64,000 nucleotides of DNA from Paulinella micropora (GCA_009731375.1 BJOX01000013.1:1684061-1748060); one strand, 5' to 3'. Numbered from the stretch's first letter, positions 20,238 through 33,980 are shown. Notes: generated by a model from the letters alone, not told the origin. Numbers and translations: made by a program.

Positions 20238-21614
20238 CACGTGCGCCCAGTTCAGAGAAGCGAAGATGGGCTCGAAGGCACTGTCTGCCTCCCGTCCCTC
20301 TGGCTCGCCTGTTGCGCCCGGCCGTGGTTCTCTTGTGCTCTGGGCCGGCGGGGCCCCCACCCGGCCTTTGTCTCGCACCCGCTGCATAAGTTGCACGTAC
20401 CACAGTTGCACGAACACCTGCTGGGCCGGGGTCAAGGGGGCCGACGACGGCATGGCCCACTGCGCCCACCCCTCAGTCGTCTGCGTCACGTGCCGCTCCA
20501 GCTCGGCCTGGTGGTCGTACCCCGCGACCGTCGAGCGCAACAGCGACAGGTAGTGCGGCGAAGTACCAGGAGAGTCTGTGTGCGGGTGGGTAAAAGCGAA
20601 CGTGCCGGGCTGCCCGGCCGAGCCGGCCAGCGTTCGCGGCTCCTGGCGGCCCGGCTCCCGATAGCTCACCCGCAGCGAGGTGCCGCTCTCGGCCGGCTCG
20701 CGTGCGGCCGCCAGCAGCAAGGGGACGAAGCCCGCCCCCTTGACCTCCCCCAGCGGGTTCGGCACCGGCTGTCCCGCCCTCACCTTGAGCCGCTTTTCTA
20801 CCACCACGTACCGTGTCCCCTGCAGCGAGAGTGGATAGAAGAAGGCGGGCAGCTTGAGCATGGCCGGGCCCGTGCGGGCCAGCACTCGTTCCACGTCCAG
20901 CGGTGTCCTGAGGCACTCGACGCCCCCATCTCCCAGGGCTCTCGCCACCTCGTCGCACCAGGTACGGTCGTCACAGTGGATCGAGTGCCCGTCATCGTAC
21001 ACCACCTGGCAGAAGGACGCCGCCGCGTCCGTCGTGTGACCAAAGTAAGTCCGCAGCAGCCGGAGCAGGTCTTGGGCCAAGGAGCTGTCCCGCGCGCCGT
21101 CCGGCGCCTCGTCCACCGCCGGTGCCTGGCCGGGGCCTCCTTGGAGCGCGCGCCCGAGTATCTGCCGTAGTACCTCGGAATCGGCCGAGCGCAGCCAGGC
21201 ATCTTCCAGGCGGAAGCTGTAGCAGGCCGGGAGCCGGGCTTCGTCGCAGACAGTCAGGTGGCCGCGCGCGGGACGCTCCTCCGCATGAATAGCTTCCCCC
21301 GCCAGCCACAAGCAATGGCCGCAGCAGCGTTGGCAGGCCCCGGGGCCGTCGCACACGTGGCCACAGGACCGGCAGAAGCAATGGGGCGTACTGCCGCCCG
21401 CCAACAGGTGCAACACTCGCTCCGGGGCCGGGGCCACGTGTAGGGACTCCGAGAGGAGGCTGTCTAGGTCGGGCGGGCCCCCGAACCCGCGCGCCTCCAG
21501 CGGGTCCTGGTCCGGGTCCTGGTCCGGGTCCGGGTCCTGGTCCGGGTCCGGGTCCTGGTACTGCGGCCGGACTTCAAACACTGAAACACTGAGCTCACGA
21601 AAATCCTTGGCCAT
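19972..21614 (-). CDS. N-terminal part of CxxC tandem-repeat protein
   Basis: The ATG is at 21612-21614 and the frame is open for about 547 residues to the assembly join. An Asp-Pro-Gln repeat (QDPDPDQDPDQDP, residues 19-38) is followed by a cysteine-rich segment (CFCRSCGHVCDGPG and CQRCCGHC) that probably binds zinc. About 400 residues of unrecognised globular sequence follow. The protein continues in the segment ending at 18350, for a total near 1000 residues. It is divergent from the primase gene, with a GC-rich intergenic region of about 575 bp that has repeats. Its role is unknown; the zinc-knuckle repeats and Pro-rich tail would suit a scaffold, tegument-like or nucleic-acid-binding protein. 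Confidence 0.6.
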
Positions 21615-22188
21615 GCTGAGCGCACCGCCGTACTACCGACCGTAGCCAGAGCGAGGGAGGGCCCGACTTCTTTTGTCAGTACCACCCAGCGTGGTAGCCG
21701 GGGCACGCGAACGGGGTGACAGGAAGCCAGGTGGGGGGAGGGCGGCGCCCTCCCGCGGGCCAGGGGAGAGGAGCGGGCAGGGGGGGCGGCCCGCGGCGGG
21801 GGGCGGGAGAGGGAGCCATGGCGCCCCTTCCTCCACCCCGCGCCCGGCGGCCGGGCGCCATCGGGGCCGCCGGGCACACAGGGCGAGGCGGAGGCCACGC
21901 CGGTGTCGGGGGCCCGGCGGAGGCACGCTCGTCGCCACGGTCGTACCCCCGGCCGGGGGCAGGCCGCGCCCGTGTTGGGTAGGGAGGGGCGCCGCGGTCG
22001 CCCACCCCCGGGCGGGCGCGGGGGGGGCCACGCCGGTGTCGCGGGCCCGGCGAGAGGAGCGCTGGTCGGCACGGTCGTCACCCCCGGCCGGGAGGGGGGA
22101 GCGGCGGCGGGCGGGGGCGGGGACGGGGAGCCCGGGGGCCTGTACACCCCAAAACGGCGCGGGCCGCCCCGGGGGCAGTGGTACCCGC
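21615..22188. promoter_or_regulatory. Divergent GC-rich intergenic region with direct repeats
   Basis: It separates two divergent viral genes. A unit of about 65 bases beginning CCACGCCGGTGTCG occurs at about 21896 and 22029, ending CCCCCGGCCGGG in both, with a partial third copy. It is a candidate bidirectional promoter or replication origin. GC is extreme. Confidence 0.45.
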
Positions 22189-23749
22189 ATGGAGCTGAGC
22201 GAGCCGGCCTGGACGGAGCACTGCCCTGCCTCCCTCGCCGGAGACTCCGCCCGGCAGCTCGCTAGCTCCGCGCAACTGCAGGCGCTGCTGCGGCGCTACC
22301 GCGTGCCCGTGGGCGGAACGCAGCCGTTCAATAGCACCAGCTTCACGGGGGGCAAGTTCCTGCTACCGGATGACCCGCAGGTCTACTTGCAGGTGGTGGA
22401 GCTGCTGGCCTGCCTGCGGGGCACGCCCTGGGCGGTGCCGCTGGTCGAGCGTACGCTGCCAGACGTTGGTAAATTCTACTTGGACCTGGACTGGGCGCTG
22501 CCGGGCCACACGGCCTGCCCGGCCGAGATCCTGGCGCCCTGCGACAGCGCGGGGCCGGCCGCCCTCCACCGCGACTGCTTTGTCGCCGTGGCGCACCGGG
22601 CCGTCGGGTTCCTGGTCGCGGACCCGGCGCTGAGCACGGCCGTGCTGCTCAACTCCTGCGGCTACTGCCGGGTGCGCAGGTGCTACAAGGCGTCGTTCCG
22701 GCTCGTGTACCACTCGCTGTACCTGCCCAAGGCCGCGGCCAAGGCCCTGGCCTTCCTCGTCGCCAAGCTGTGCCACGTCCACTACGGCTGCGAGCGCGCC
22801 CAGGGCGAGCTGCTCACCAAGGTCGTCGACCAGTCGGTCTATGACAAGAACCGCCTCATCCGCTACCCGTACGCCGACAAGGGCGCCAGGCTAGTGTGTG
22901 CGACCTGCCGGGAGCTCGGCGGGGCCAAGCTGCAACTGTGCCTCAAGGGCTCCTGCCGCACCGTCCTGGCCGGCCGGCCCTGCGTGCCGGTGGGCCGCCT
23001 CGGCGCCGGCGGCGAGCTGACGACCCGTGGCCTGTCGTGGCGCGACTTCCTGCTGGACGCCAGCGTGCGGCAGCAACGGGCGGGCGCGCCGCCGCCGCCG
23101 CCGCCCCCCGGCCTGGCGCCGAGGCTGCAGGAGCTCGCACGGCTGGCCCGGGCGGCCACCCTGGTCGTGGAGGACGAGCCCCCCGAGTGGCACCCCCCCG
23201 CCGCCCGCGCCGCCCGCGTCCCCGCCCGCGCCGCCGCCGTCGGCCGCCCGTGGTCCGCAGCCAGCACAGGGGCCGGCGCGGGGGCCAGCGCAGGGGCCGG
23301 CGCGGGGGCCGGTGTACGTACCCTGGGACAGCGGGCTGCCCGGCCGCCTGCACTGCGAGCCGCGGGGCTGGGCACCCACCCAGGGCGCCACGTACAGCTT
23401 CCGGGCGCTGCTGGAGCACCTGGTGGCGCCTTACCTCGGCGCTGCCGGCGGCGAACCGCTGCTCAACTGGGCGCAGCGCGCTCACGGCAGCCACGGGGAC
23501 CGGGCGTCCGGGTGGGTGCGGGTCACGGCCTACAGCAACCTGACGGCGCCGACGCCCGCCCAGGCCGCCCGGTGCCCCTTCCAGTCGGCGGTGCGCGGCG
23601 CCGCGTACAAGCACCAGAGCAACTTTGTGTCGGCCGTCGTCAACGGGCGCAACCTCTTTTTTGTGTGCCACGACGACCAGTGTGCCCTGCGGCACATCCG
23701 GATTCGCTTGCCGGCCTGGGCGCTGGGCCGGCTGGGCGCCGCCCCCTAA
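22189..23749 (+). pseudogene. UL52/PrimPol-like DNA primase, one frameshift
   Basis: It starts MELSEPAWTEH and has about 520 residues in two frames. The archaeo-eukaryotic primase motifs occur in order: GKFYLDLDW (metal-binding Asp pair, about residues 93-101), KASFRLVYHSLYL (motif II, with His after the strand) and DQSVYDKNRLIRYPYADKG (motif III). A Pro/Ala/Gly-rich linker follows, and within it (about 23260-23310, GC-rich repeats) the frame shifts. The second frame ends with KHQSNFVSAVVNGRNLFFVC and DDQCALRH, the C-terminal His/Cys zinc site typical of herpesvirus UL52 and cellular PrimPol. The role is synthesis of primers for viral DNA replication. A DNA polymerase is not present in the window. 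Confidence 0.65.
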
Positions 23750-24163
23750 GAATCAGCCCGTCCACGGACGTCGGGGGCCGGCCGGGCAAGCGCCAGGGGC
23801 GGCCCGGCCGGGCCGCGAGTGTGGGAGGGGGCGGGGAGGGCAGAACAGAGGGGGGAACGAGGGAGGGGGGCGGCCAACAGTGTCATTAAAAACCCAAGCC
23901 AGTCGGTCACGCCAGTGAGGCCCGGCAGCCCGGCCCGGCAGCCCCGGCCTGCCTCCGGACGGGGTGCCCCGCCCGCCCCNNNNNNNNNNNNNNNNNNNNN
24001 NNNNNNNNNNNNNNNNNNNNNNNNNNNNNNNNNNNNNNNNNNNNNNNNNNNNNNNNNNNNNNNNNNNNNNNNNNNNNNNNNNNNNNNNNNNNNNNNNNNN
24101 NNNNNNNNNNNNNNNNNNNNNCCCCCCCCCCTCGCACACAACTCGCCTCGCTTCCTCCCGCGG
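23750..24163. other. Intergenic region with assembly gap
   Basis: GC-rich, no gene seen. ATTAAA at 23885-23890 may be the poly-A signal of the primase gene. The gap spans 23980-24121 between two C-rich runs. Confidence 0.5.
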
Positions 24164-24424
24164 ATGGCGAGCCTGCCGTACAACTGCACCTCGTGCCACA
24201 AACCGCTAGGCTGCCTGGTACCCGCCTACCAAGCTCTTAAAGCCGAACACTATACCTCGGCCGAGGCACTGGACGCGCTGGGCCTGCTGCTAGCGTGCTG
24301 CCGCCGCAAGCTACTAGGTGCCAAGGACTGGGGTCGAGAGGAGGTCGTGAGGCGCGCCCTCCAGCAAGCCGCCCGCCATGGAGATCACGTGGACTCCGCA
24401 AGCAGCGCAGTACGAGGAAGTTAG
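24164..24424 (+). CDS. RPB10-like RNA polymerase subunit
   Basis: It has 86 residues. It keeps the RPB10 zinc fold: CTSCHKPLG near the start, and ALDALGLLLACCRRKLLGA with the double cysteine and following basic residues (about residues 33-52). Cellular RPB10 is about 65-70 residues and shares exactly this C-x-x-C ... LDALGL ... CCRR layout. In large DNA viruses such a subunit belongs to a virus-encoded RNA polymerase that transcribes viral genes. No larger polymerase subunit is seen in the window. The C-terminal 20 residues overlap the next gene. Confidence 0.7.
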   Translation: MASLPYNCTSCHKPLGCLVPAYQALKAEHYTSAEALDALGLLLACCRRKLLGAKDWGREEVVRRALQQAARHGDHVDSASSAVRGS

Positions 24425-24779
24425 GCCCGTGCTGGGCTCGCACGGCACTATCCGGGAGGGAGACCTGATTTACACCTGCGACGAAGAGTTGCGGTCCGAC
24501 GACAGCGATGTGGTCCTGGGCTATGCCTGGAACAGCTACGACCTGTACGACAAGACGGTACAGGCCACGCCGCCCCTGCACAAGACCTTGCTCGGCGTCA
24601 CGGACGAGACCGCGAGCCCCCTGCAAGCCGAAAAGGTCATCCGCGTCCAGACGGCGGGCTTGGCTTTCTACCCGGTGGCCCAGACGGTGGCGCTCAGTAA
24701 GTTTCCGTACGGCAGCTACGTGCTGATCAAGGAAACGTACACACCCCCGCAACCTCTCGGAACAACGCCGGCAGAGTGA
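24378..24779 (+). CDS. Unknown beta-rich protein
   Basis: It has 133 residues. The ATG is in a GCCGCCATGG-like context (GCCCGCCATGGAG) inside the 3' end of the RPB10-like gene, in a different frame. Alternating hydrophobic residues (GDLIYTCDE, DVVLGYAWNSYDLYD, KVIRVQTAGLAFYPVAQTV) suggest a beta barrel. No family is recognised. Confidence 0.5.
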   Translation: MEITWTPQAAQYEEVRPVLGSHGTIREGDLIYTCDEELRSDDSDVVLGYAWNSYDLYDKTVQATPPLHKTLLGVTDETASPLQAEKVIRVQTAGLAFYPVAQTVALSKFPYGSYVLIKETYTPPQPLGTTPAE

Positions 24780-24798
24780 GACTCCACAGTTCCCAGAG

Positions 24799-25272
24799 AT
24801 GAAGGCCTGGGTGCCCCCCTGCGAGAGCCGGACCGGGGCCGACGACGACGAGAAGCTCCGCGCGGAGGCCAGGGCCGGCGGCCGAAAGCCGGGCTCGCGC
24901 TGGGAGCTGCCAGCCGAGTCGTTTTACCGGCAGGACGGCAATGATTTCCAGCGCAAGTTCGCGGCCGCGCAGTGCCCGGGAGCCCGCGGCCGGGGCAGGG
25001 AGCAGCGCTTTCTGCCGTGTGCACAGGCCTGGCTGCTAGCCGTGCTCGAGAAGAACGCGGGCGGGGAGGCTAAAGACGACGAGGAGTTGGTGAGCATGCT
25101 GCAGCGCCTGACGGACTGGTGGATCGACGTGCTCAAGGAAGACAGGCACCGGCTGGACGACGGGTGGGTCTGCCTGGGGCAGGTCCTGGGGTACTTCGAG
25201 GACAAGCACGCCCTGGCAGTGAGGCTCACGCGGTCGACCAGGGGCCCCAGCCCCCTCCGCCAGACTAAATAG
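24799..25272 (+). CDS. Unknown protein of GC-rich virus
   Basis: It has 157 residues, starting 19 bases after the preceding gene. A charged N-terminal third is followed by a helical domain (RFLPCAQAWLLAVLEKNAG, ELVSMLQRLTDWWIDVLKED). No family is recognised. It is the last gene of the GC-rich block; composition falls to AT-rich about 170 bases later. Confidence 0.5.
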   Translation: MKAWVPPCESRTGADDDEKLRAEARAGGRKPGSRWELPAESFYRQDGNDFQRKFAAAQCPGARGRGREQRFLPCAQAWLLAVLEKNAGGEAKDDEELVSMLQRLTDWWIDVLKEDRHRLDDGWVCLGQVLGYFEDKHALAVRLTRSTRGPSPLRQTK

Positions 25273-26165
25273 CAGGCAGGGCGCGGGCGACGGAAGCACT
25301 GCCGCCTGTCGCTAGACTAACAGGCGAGGTCCCCGACCAGTTTTCTTCGGCAGCCGGCTGTTTCTGTCTGAACTACCACTGCCGGCGTGGGCGACCGGGG
25401 GAAGCAGGTGGCGCGAGCCGAGTTGGTCCGCAAGACGGAAGAATTTGGGCAGCTACTGTAATTTTTTGTATATAATAATAACAGTACACGCGTGAATCAG
25501 CGGCAGTTTTGAGAATCAGCGGTGATTTTGTAAATATGTTTCTTTGTGATTACTACTGCCCACGGACATTAGGTTCTTTGTATCCTCAAGTTGGCTTTCT
25601 TTTGTTTGTTTGTTAAAACCCTGCAGCTGAAATTCAATGCTTGACTTTATCATCAATCACCACCCCCTCTCACACGTGAAAATCACTAACGATATTTAAC
25701 TAAAACCATTTTCTACAATTACCATGGAAAGCAAATCAGCAACCTTAGTGACAGTTTTTTATGTTTTTTTCTTTTTTCCCCTTTTGATAAATAGTTAGCT
25801 ATATTGTTATCAACTTATTTATATTACATTAATGTATTGATATCGGTATTATCTGCCTGCAAGATAATATTATTATAATAAAAACAACATATAATTATCA
25901 AACGACAGACGGACGCTTAAACCTCTAATCATGCTTATATTTTTCGACTTAGTTTTTTTTTTCCCAACTTTAATATTCTATATCACTGATGAATTTATTG
26001 ATATTGCCAAGTAGTAATAATTGATTAAATGAATCATTTATTAGTTTAAACTTAAATCTTATTATAAATATTAGACTATTAATAATCAATTTCACGATAC
26101 GTGAACGGCTCCGTGAACGCTAGACTAGCCGTGAACTTCACGTACACAAAACGGCCCCGTGAACG
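25273..26165. other. AT-rich intergenic stretch, no gene
   Basis: Composition changes from GC-rich viral to AT-rich sequence near 25450. No coding frame. The word CGTGAACG or CCGTGAAC is repeated four or five times between 26099 and 26165, possibly a repeat edge. Confidence 0.5.
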
Positions 26166-27416
26166 ATGACAGAGCTTAGCTCCTGCCTGTACCGCTGTGT
26201 TTTCCCAGCTGTTTCAACTGCTTGTGAGCCTCCGTCTTTTGCTCCTTCTACCCCCCCCCNNNNNNNNNNNNNNNNNNNNNNNNNNNNNNNNNNNNNNNNN
26301 NNNNNNNNNNNNNNNNNNNNNNNNNNNNNNNNNNNNNNNNNNNNNNNNNNNNNNNNNNNNNNNNNNNNNNNNNNNNNNNNNNNNNNNNNNNNNCCCCCCC
26401 CCCCCCCCCTCTCTCTCTCTATCTTTCTCTCTCTCTCTTGCCTGTATCGTTGTGTTTGCCTAGTTGTTTCCGCTGCTTGTCGGCTTCGGCCTTTGCTCCT
26501 TCCACCACGCCAACACCTTCTTCACCATCCCTAACACACAATTTGTTGTCCTTGTTTTTGTTTTTTTCTTTTATCTCAAGACTTTCTTCACCATACCTAA
26601 CCCACAATGCGTCGTTGTTCTGGTTTTTGTGGTTGTGATTGTTGTGGCTGTTGTGGTTGTGATTGTTGTGCTTCTTGTGGTTGTTGTGGTGGTTGCTGCT
26701 GTTGCTGTTGTTGCTGTTGTTCTTATTGCTGTTCTTTCGCTCTTTCTGCCACGCCAAAACTTTCTTCACCATCCCTAAGCCGAAATCACGTATACAAACA
26801 TTTACATATATGTCCGCCTCCGCCTGTTGCTCATTCTGCCACTTCAGCACCTTCTTCATCATTCCTAACACACCATATGTTGTTGTGATTGTTGTGGTTG
26901 TTGTGGTTGTTGTGGTTCTTGTTGTGGTGGTATTTTTTGTGGTTGTCATGGTCGTTGTGGATGTTGTGGATGTTGGATGTTGTGGATGTTGTGGTTGTTA
27001 TGGATGTTGTGGATGTTGTGGTTGTCGTGGTTGTGGTTGTTGTGGTTGTTGTGGCTGTTGCGATTTTTGTTGTTGTTGTGGTTTTTGTGGTTTTTTGTGG
27101 TTGTTGTTGTTGCTGCTGTTGTTGCTGTTGTTGTTCTTTTTGCTGTTCTTTTGCTCAATACTTTCTTCGCCATCCCCAACACGCAATCATATATGCCAGC
27201 ATATACATGTACGTCCGCCTCCGCCTGTTGCTCCTTCTTCCACGTCACCACCTTCTTTCCCCATGCCTGCACATATACATCAAAGAGTTCAACCACGAAA
27301 CAAACAAACAACAAACAAACACACACACACACACACACGCCACTTGGATCCGACCGGAAAGACATGGTGGCTTGACTGTGAAAAGTAACCATGGCCACGT
27401 GGAAAAATTGGGAATG

Positions 27417-27450
<34 letters not shown>

Positions 27451-27520
27451 CACGCACCTGGAGTGCTAGAGCCGCCCTTCACATCACCCAAAACCAACTC
27501 TAGACCTAGATATATACATA
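26166..27520. repeat. Simple-sequence region: (GTT/GTG)n, (CA)n, (GT)n
   Basis: A gap at 26260-26393 sits between C runs. A unit of about 60 bases (CACGCCAA...CTTTCTTCACCATCCCTAA) recurs four times between 26500 and 27185, separated by TTGTGG-type repeats. A (CA)n tract lies near 27318-27338 and a (GT)n tract at 27415-27449. No gene. Confidence 0.75.
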
Positions 27521-27540
27521 TCATGAATAATACCGCTGAA

Positions 27541-29485
<1,945 letters not shown>

Positions 29486-29564
29486 TTGACCGGTTGAGGG
29501 GCTCGTGCTCTTTCGCCCTGTCTGCTGGCTGAATGATTGCAGCTCTGCCACAAGCATACCGTGA

Positions 29565-29725
29565 GGCAGCAGAGAGGACGAAAAGGCAGTAGTGAGGCAG
29601 CAGAGAGGACGAAAAGGCAGTAGTGAGGCAGCAGAGAGGACGAACGGGCAGTAGTGAGGCAGTAGGACGAAAAGGCAGTAGTGAGGCAGCGGAGGGGACG
29701 AATGGGCAGTAGTGAGGCAGCCCAC
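29565..29725. repeat. About 30-bp tandem repeat
   Basis: Five to six copies of a unit containing GAGGCAGCAGAGAGGACGAA and AAGGCAGTAGT, with small length changes. Confidence 0.8.
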
Positions 29726-29844
29726 AGCTATGATTGACTGATTGCAGCTCTGCGACAAAGAATGAATGCCACAGCAGCACAGCAACGACAACAACGCCAA
29801 GGATGAACGAACATACCAACAAGCAACAGGAACAACAACAGCAG

Positions 29845-29861
29845 CACAGACAATTTACTCT

Positions 29862-29896
<35 letters not shown>

Positions 29897-29900
29897 TATA

Positions 29901-29953
<53 letters not shown>

Positions 29954-30013
29954 CACTGACTTACGATTCGGGTGTGCGCGTGAGGAGAAGAGCATTTGCA
30001 ACAACCCTTTTTC

Positions 30014-30045
<32 letters not shown>

Positions 30046-30110
30046 TATTTATTTATTTCTTTCTCTCTCTCTCTCTCTTGCCATGCATGACGTACGGTTG
30101 AAGTGTGAGC
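29845..30110. repeat. Unoccupied copy of the host repeat targeted by the PLV
   Basis: Order: ACAGACAATTTACTCTCTC, (CT)n, (CA)n, (TA)n, then TTTCACTGACTTACGATTCG, a unique core with GTGAGGAGAAGAGCATTTGC, and (CTTT)n. The part before the TA tract matches 33960-33985, upstream of the right viral copy. The part after it matches the reverse complement of 340-425, upstream of the left viral copy. Confidence 0.7.
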
Positions 30111-30199
30111 GAGAGCAGCACAGCATCTGCAGCAAGTCCACACCCACCACAGGCCCCGCCTAGCCACCCACACGCAGTGTCTGCATATCTTTACATCTA

Positions 30200-30640
<441 letters not shown>

Positions 30641-31441
30641 NNNNNNNNNNNNNNNNNNNNNNNNNNNNNNNNNNNNNNNNNNNNNNNNNNNNNNNNNNNN
30701 NNNNNNNNNNNNNNNNNNNNNNNNNNNNNNNNNNNNNNNNNNNNNNNNNNNNNNNNNNNNNNNNNNNNNNNNNNNNNNNNNNNNNNNNNNNNNNNNNNNN
30801 NNNNNNNNNNNNNNNNNNNNNNNNNNNNNNNNNNNNNNNNNNNNNNNNNNNNNNNNNNNNNNNNNNNNNNNNNNNNNNNNNNNNNNNNNNNNNNNNNNNN
30901 NNNNNNNNNNNNNNNNNNNNNNNNNNNNNNNNNNNNNNNNNNNNNNNNNNNNNNNNNNNNNNNNNNNNNNNNNNNNNNNNNNNNNNNNNNNNNNNNNNNN
31001 NNNNNNNNNNNNNNNNNNNNNNNNNNNNNNNNNNNNNNNNNNNNNNNNNNNNNNNNNNNNNNNNNNNNNNNNNNNNNNNNNNNNNNNNNNNNNNNNNNNN
31101 NNNNNNNNNNNNNNNNNNNNNNNNNNNNNNNNNNNNNNNNNNNNNNNNNNNNNNNNNNNNNNNNNNNNNNNNNNNNNNNNNNNNNNNNNNNNNNNNNNNN
31201 NNNNNNNNNNNNNNNNNNNNNNNNNNNNNNNNNNNNNNNNNNNNNNNNNNNNNNNNNNNNNNNNNNNNNNNNNNNNNNNNNNNNNNNNNNNNNNNNNNNN
31301 NNNNNNNNNNNNNNNNNNNNNNNNNNNNNNNNNNNNNNNNNNNNNNNNNNNNNNNNNNNNNNNNNNNNNNNNNNNNNNNNNNNNNNNNNNNNNNNNNNNN
31401 NNNNNNNNNNNNNNNNNNNNNNNNNNNNNNNNNNNNNNNNN

Positions 31442-32430
31442 GGCATATCCTCAACGGACATAAGCCTCCAATACCCTTGTTCGAGGTCCTCCACCCCCCC
31501 GTGTCAGTCTCTCGCCTGATGATCGGGGCCACCGATGGAGCTCCTGAGGGCAAGACTGCACTAAGCCGAGGTTATTCCGCAGTCCCAGCAACCTCTTGCA
31601 AGACGTCACCGAATGTGCAAGTGCATAAACCAAGCGCGGTTGCTAGAGCTGCCTCGAAACCCCACCCATAACAATCTGGTGTCTGCTGGGTCCTGGGCTA
31701 TCAACCAGCATATGCGGAGTTTAAGATCTTTCCAAGGCAGATTTACTATATCTGAGGAGTACTGATACAGCTAATGGCATATCCTCAACGGACAAATAAT
31801 GGCAATAATAATAGTGCTTCTCTGTCAATGGCTGATGCATTTCTGCACATGCGCCTCCATCGTCTCACCCGTGAGGGCAGTACGAAGAATTGACGATAAG
31901 CTCTAATGACACCCCCGCAAGGGCAGTTCCAACACTTCCAGACGGNNNNNNNNNNNNNNNNNNNNNNNNNNNNNNNNNNNNNNNNNNNNNNNNNNNNNNN
32001 NNNNNNNNNNNNNNNNNNNNNNNNNNNNNNNNNNNNNNNNNNNNNNNNNNNNNNNNNNNNNNNNNNNNNNNNNNNNNNNNNNNNNNNNNNNNNNNNNNNN
32101 NNNNNNNNNNNNNNNNNNNNNNNNNNNNNNNNNNNNNNNNNNNNNNNNNNNNNNNNNNNNNNNNNNNNNNNNNNNNNNNNNNNNNNNNNNNNNNNNNNNN
32201 NNNNNNATAATAATAATAATAATAATAATAGTGTATCTCCTGCCAATTGCTGAGCCAAAATGCCATGTGCATCCAGTCCTCCATTCCATAAGGAAAGTCT
32301 TCACACCAATCGGTGGAATAAAGGAAGTGACGGCATAGAACATTACTCTAGGAGCTTTATACCAATCAGTCCATGGAAAGGACCGATGGCCTATGTACTC
32401 CCTAAATAATAATAATAATAATAATAATAA
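31442..32430. mobile_element. Non-LTR retroelement-like tails (non-coding)
   Basis: Unique segments at 31442-31945 and 32230-32405, with gaps 31946-32206 and 32431-33228. The second ends in (TAA)n, the form of a LINE 3' tail. The phrase GGCATATCCTCAACGGACA occurs at 31442 and about 31776. No intact coding frame is seen. Assignment as LINE or SINE debris is by form only. Confidence 0.4.
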
Positions 32431-33228
32431 NNNNNNNNNNNNNNNNNNNNNNNNNNNNNNNNNNNNNNNNNNNNNNNNNNNNNNNNNNNNNNNNNNNNNN
32501 NNNNNNNNNNNNNNNNNNNNNNNNNNNNNNNNNNNNNNNNNNNNNNNNNNNNNNNNNNNNNNNNNNNNNNNNNNNNNNNNNNNNNNNNNNNNNNNNNNNN
32601 NNNNNNNNNNNNNNNNNNNNNNNNNNNNNNNNNNNNNNNNNNNNNNNNNNNNNNNNNNNNNNNNNNNNNNNNNNNNNNNNNNNNNNNNNNNNNNNNNNNN
32701 NNNNNNNNNNNNNNNNNNNNNNNNNNNNNNNNNNNNNNNNNNNNNNNNNNNNNNNNNNNNNNNNNNNNNNNNNNNNNNNNNNNNNNNNNNNNNNNNNNNN
32801 NNNNNNNNNNNNNNNNNNNNNNNNNNNNNNNNNNNNNNNNNNNNNNNNNNNNNNNNNNNNNNNNNNNNNNNNNNNNNNNNNNNNNNNNNNNNNNNNNNNN
32901 NNNNNNNNNNNNNNNNNNNNNNNNNNNNNNNNNNNNNNNNNNNNNNNNNNNNNNNNNNNNNNNNNNNNNNNNNNNNNNNNNNNNNNNNNNNNNNNNNNNN
33001 NNNNNNNNNNNNNNNNNNNNNNNNNNNNNNNNNNNNNNNNNNNNNNNNNNNNNNNNNNNNNNNNNNNNNNNNNNNNNNNNNNNNNNNNNNNNNNNNNNNN
33101 NNNNNNNNNNNNNNNNNNNNNNNNNNNNNNNNNNNNNNNNNNNNNNNNNNNNNNNNNNNNNNNNNNNNNNNNNNNNNNNNNNNNNNNNNNNNNNNNNNNN
33201 NNNNNNNNNNNNNNNNNNNNNNNNNNNN

Positions 33229-33261
<33 letters not shown>

Positions 33262-33558
33262 TGTTTGGTCTATCAGCTCTGCATATCCGAAGACATAGGC
33301 ATCCATTCCACCCCGCCGCCAATCGGCGACTGGGTAGCGGGCTGGGAATGGGCACTAGGCCCCGAATTTGTGCAGTCTGACGGTTCTACGACCCTCCCTG
33401 GCTAGAGGGCCGTAAAACCAACCCAGACACGTGTCCGCCATCACGTGCCCCGCCAAGGCTCGGGCCCGAGGGGTACACCAACCCTCGAGCTTCATCCAAG
33501 GCGACCACTTTCGCGGCGGCCGGACTATACCTTAAGATCTCCCTGCTTATGTGCCGAC

Positions 33559-33560
<2 letters not shown>
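33229..33560 (-). mobile_element. SINE/LINE tail-like repeat with (TATC) ends
   Basis: A GC-rich unique core (33262-33558) flanked by (AGAT)n on both sides. Read on the minus strand it ends in (TATC)n, as many SINE and LINE tails do. No protein frame. Confidence 0.4.
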
Positions 33561-33614
<54 letters not shown>

Positions 33615-33627
33615 CGATAGATAGATC

Positions 33628-33679
<52 letters not shown>

Positions 33680-33775
33680 TATTGCTTGATTGATTGATTG
33701 ATCGATTAATTGATTGATGGATTGATTGATCGATATATATATATATATATATATATATGTGTATATATATATATG

Positions 33776-33818
<43 letters not shown>

Positions 33819-33980
33819 AGAGACAACGAGGAAGAGAGAAAGAGAAAGAGAGAAAGAGAAAGAGAGAAAAAGAAAGAGAGAAAGAGAAAGAGAGAAAGAG
33901 AAAGAGAGAAAGAGAAAGAGAGAAAGAGAGAAAGAGAGAAAGAGAGAAAGAGAAAGAGAACAGACAATTTACTCTCTCTC

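Noticed and set aside
14317-25272. Straightforward endogenous herpesvirus
   Set aside because: Only the primase looks herpesvirus-like; the RPB10-like subunit and the other genes do not fit, and no capsid, terminase or protease is seen.
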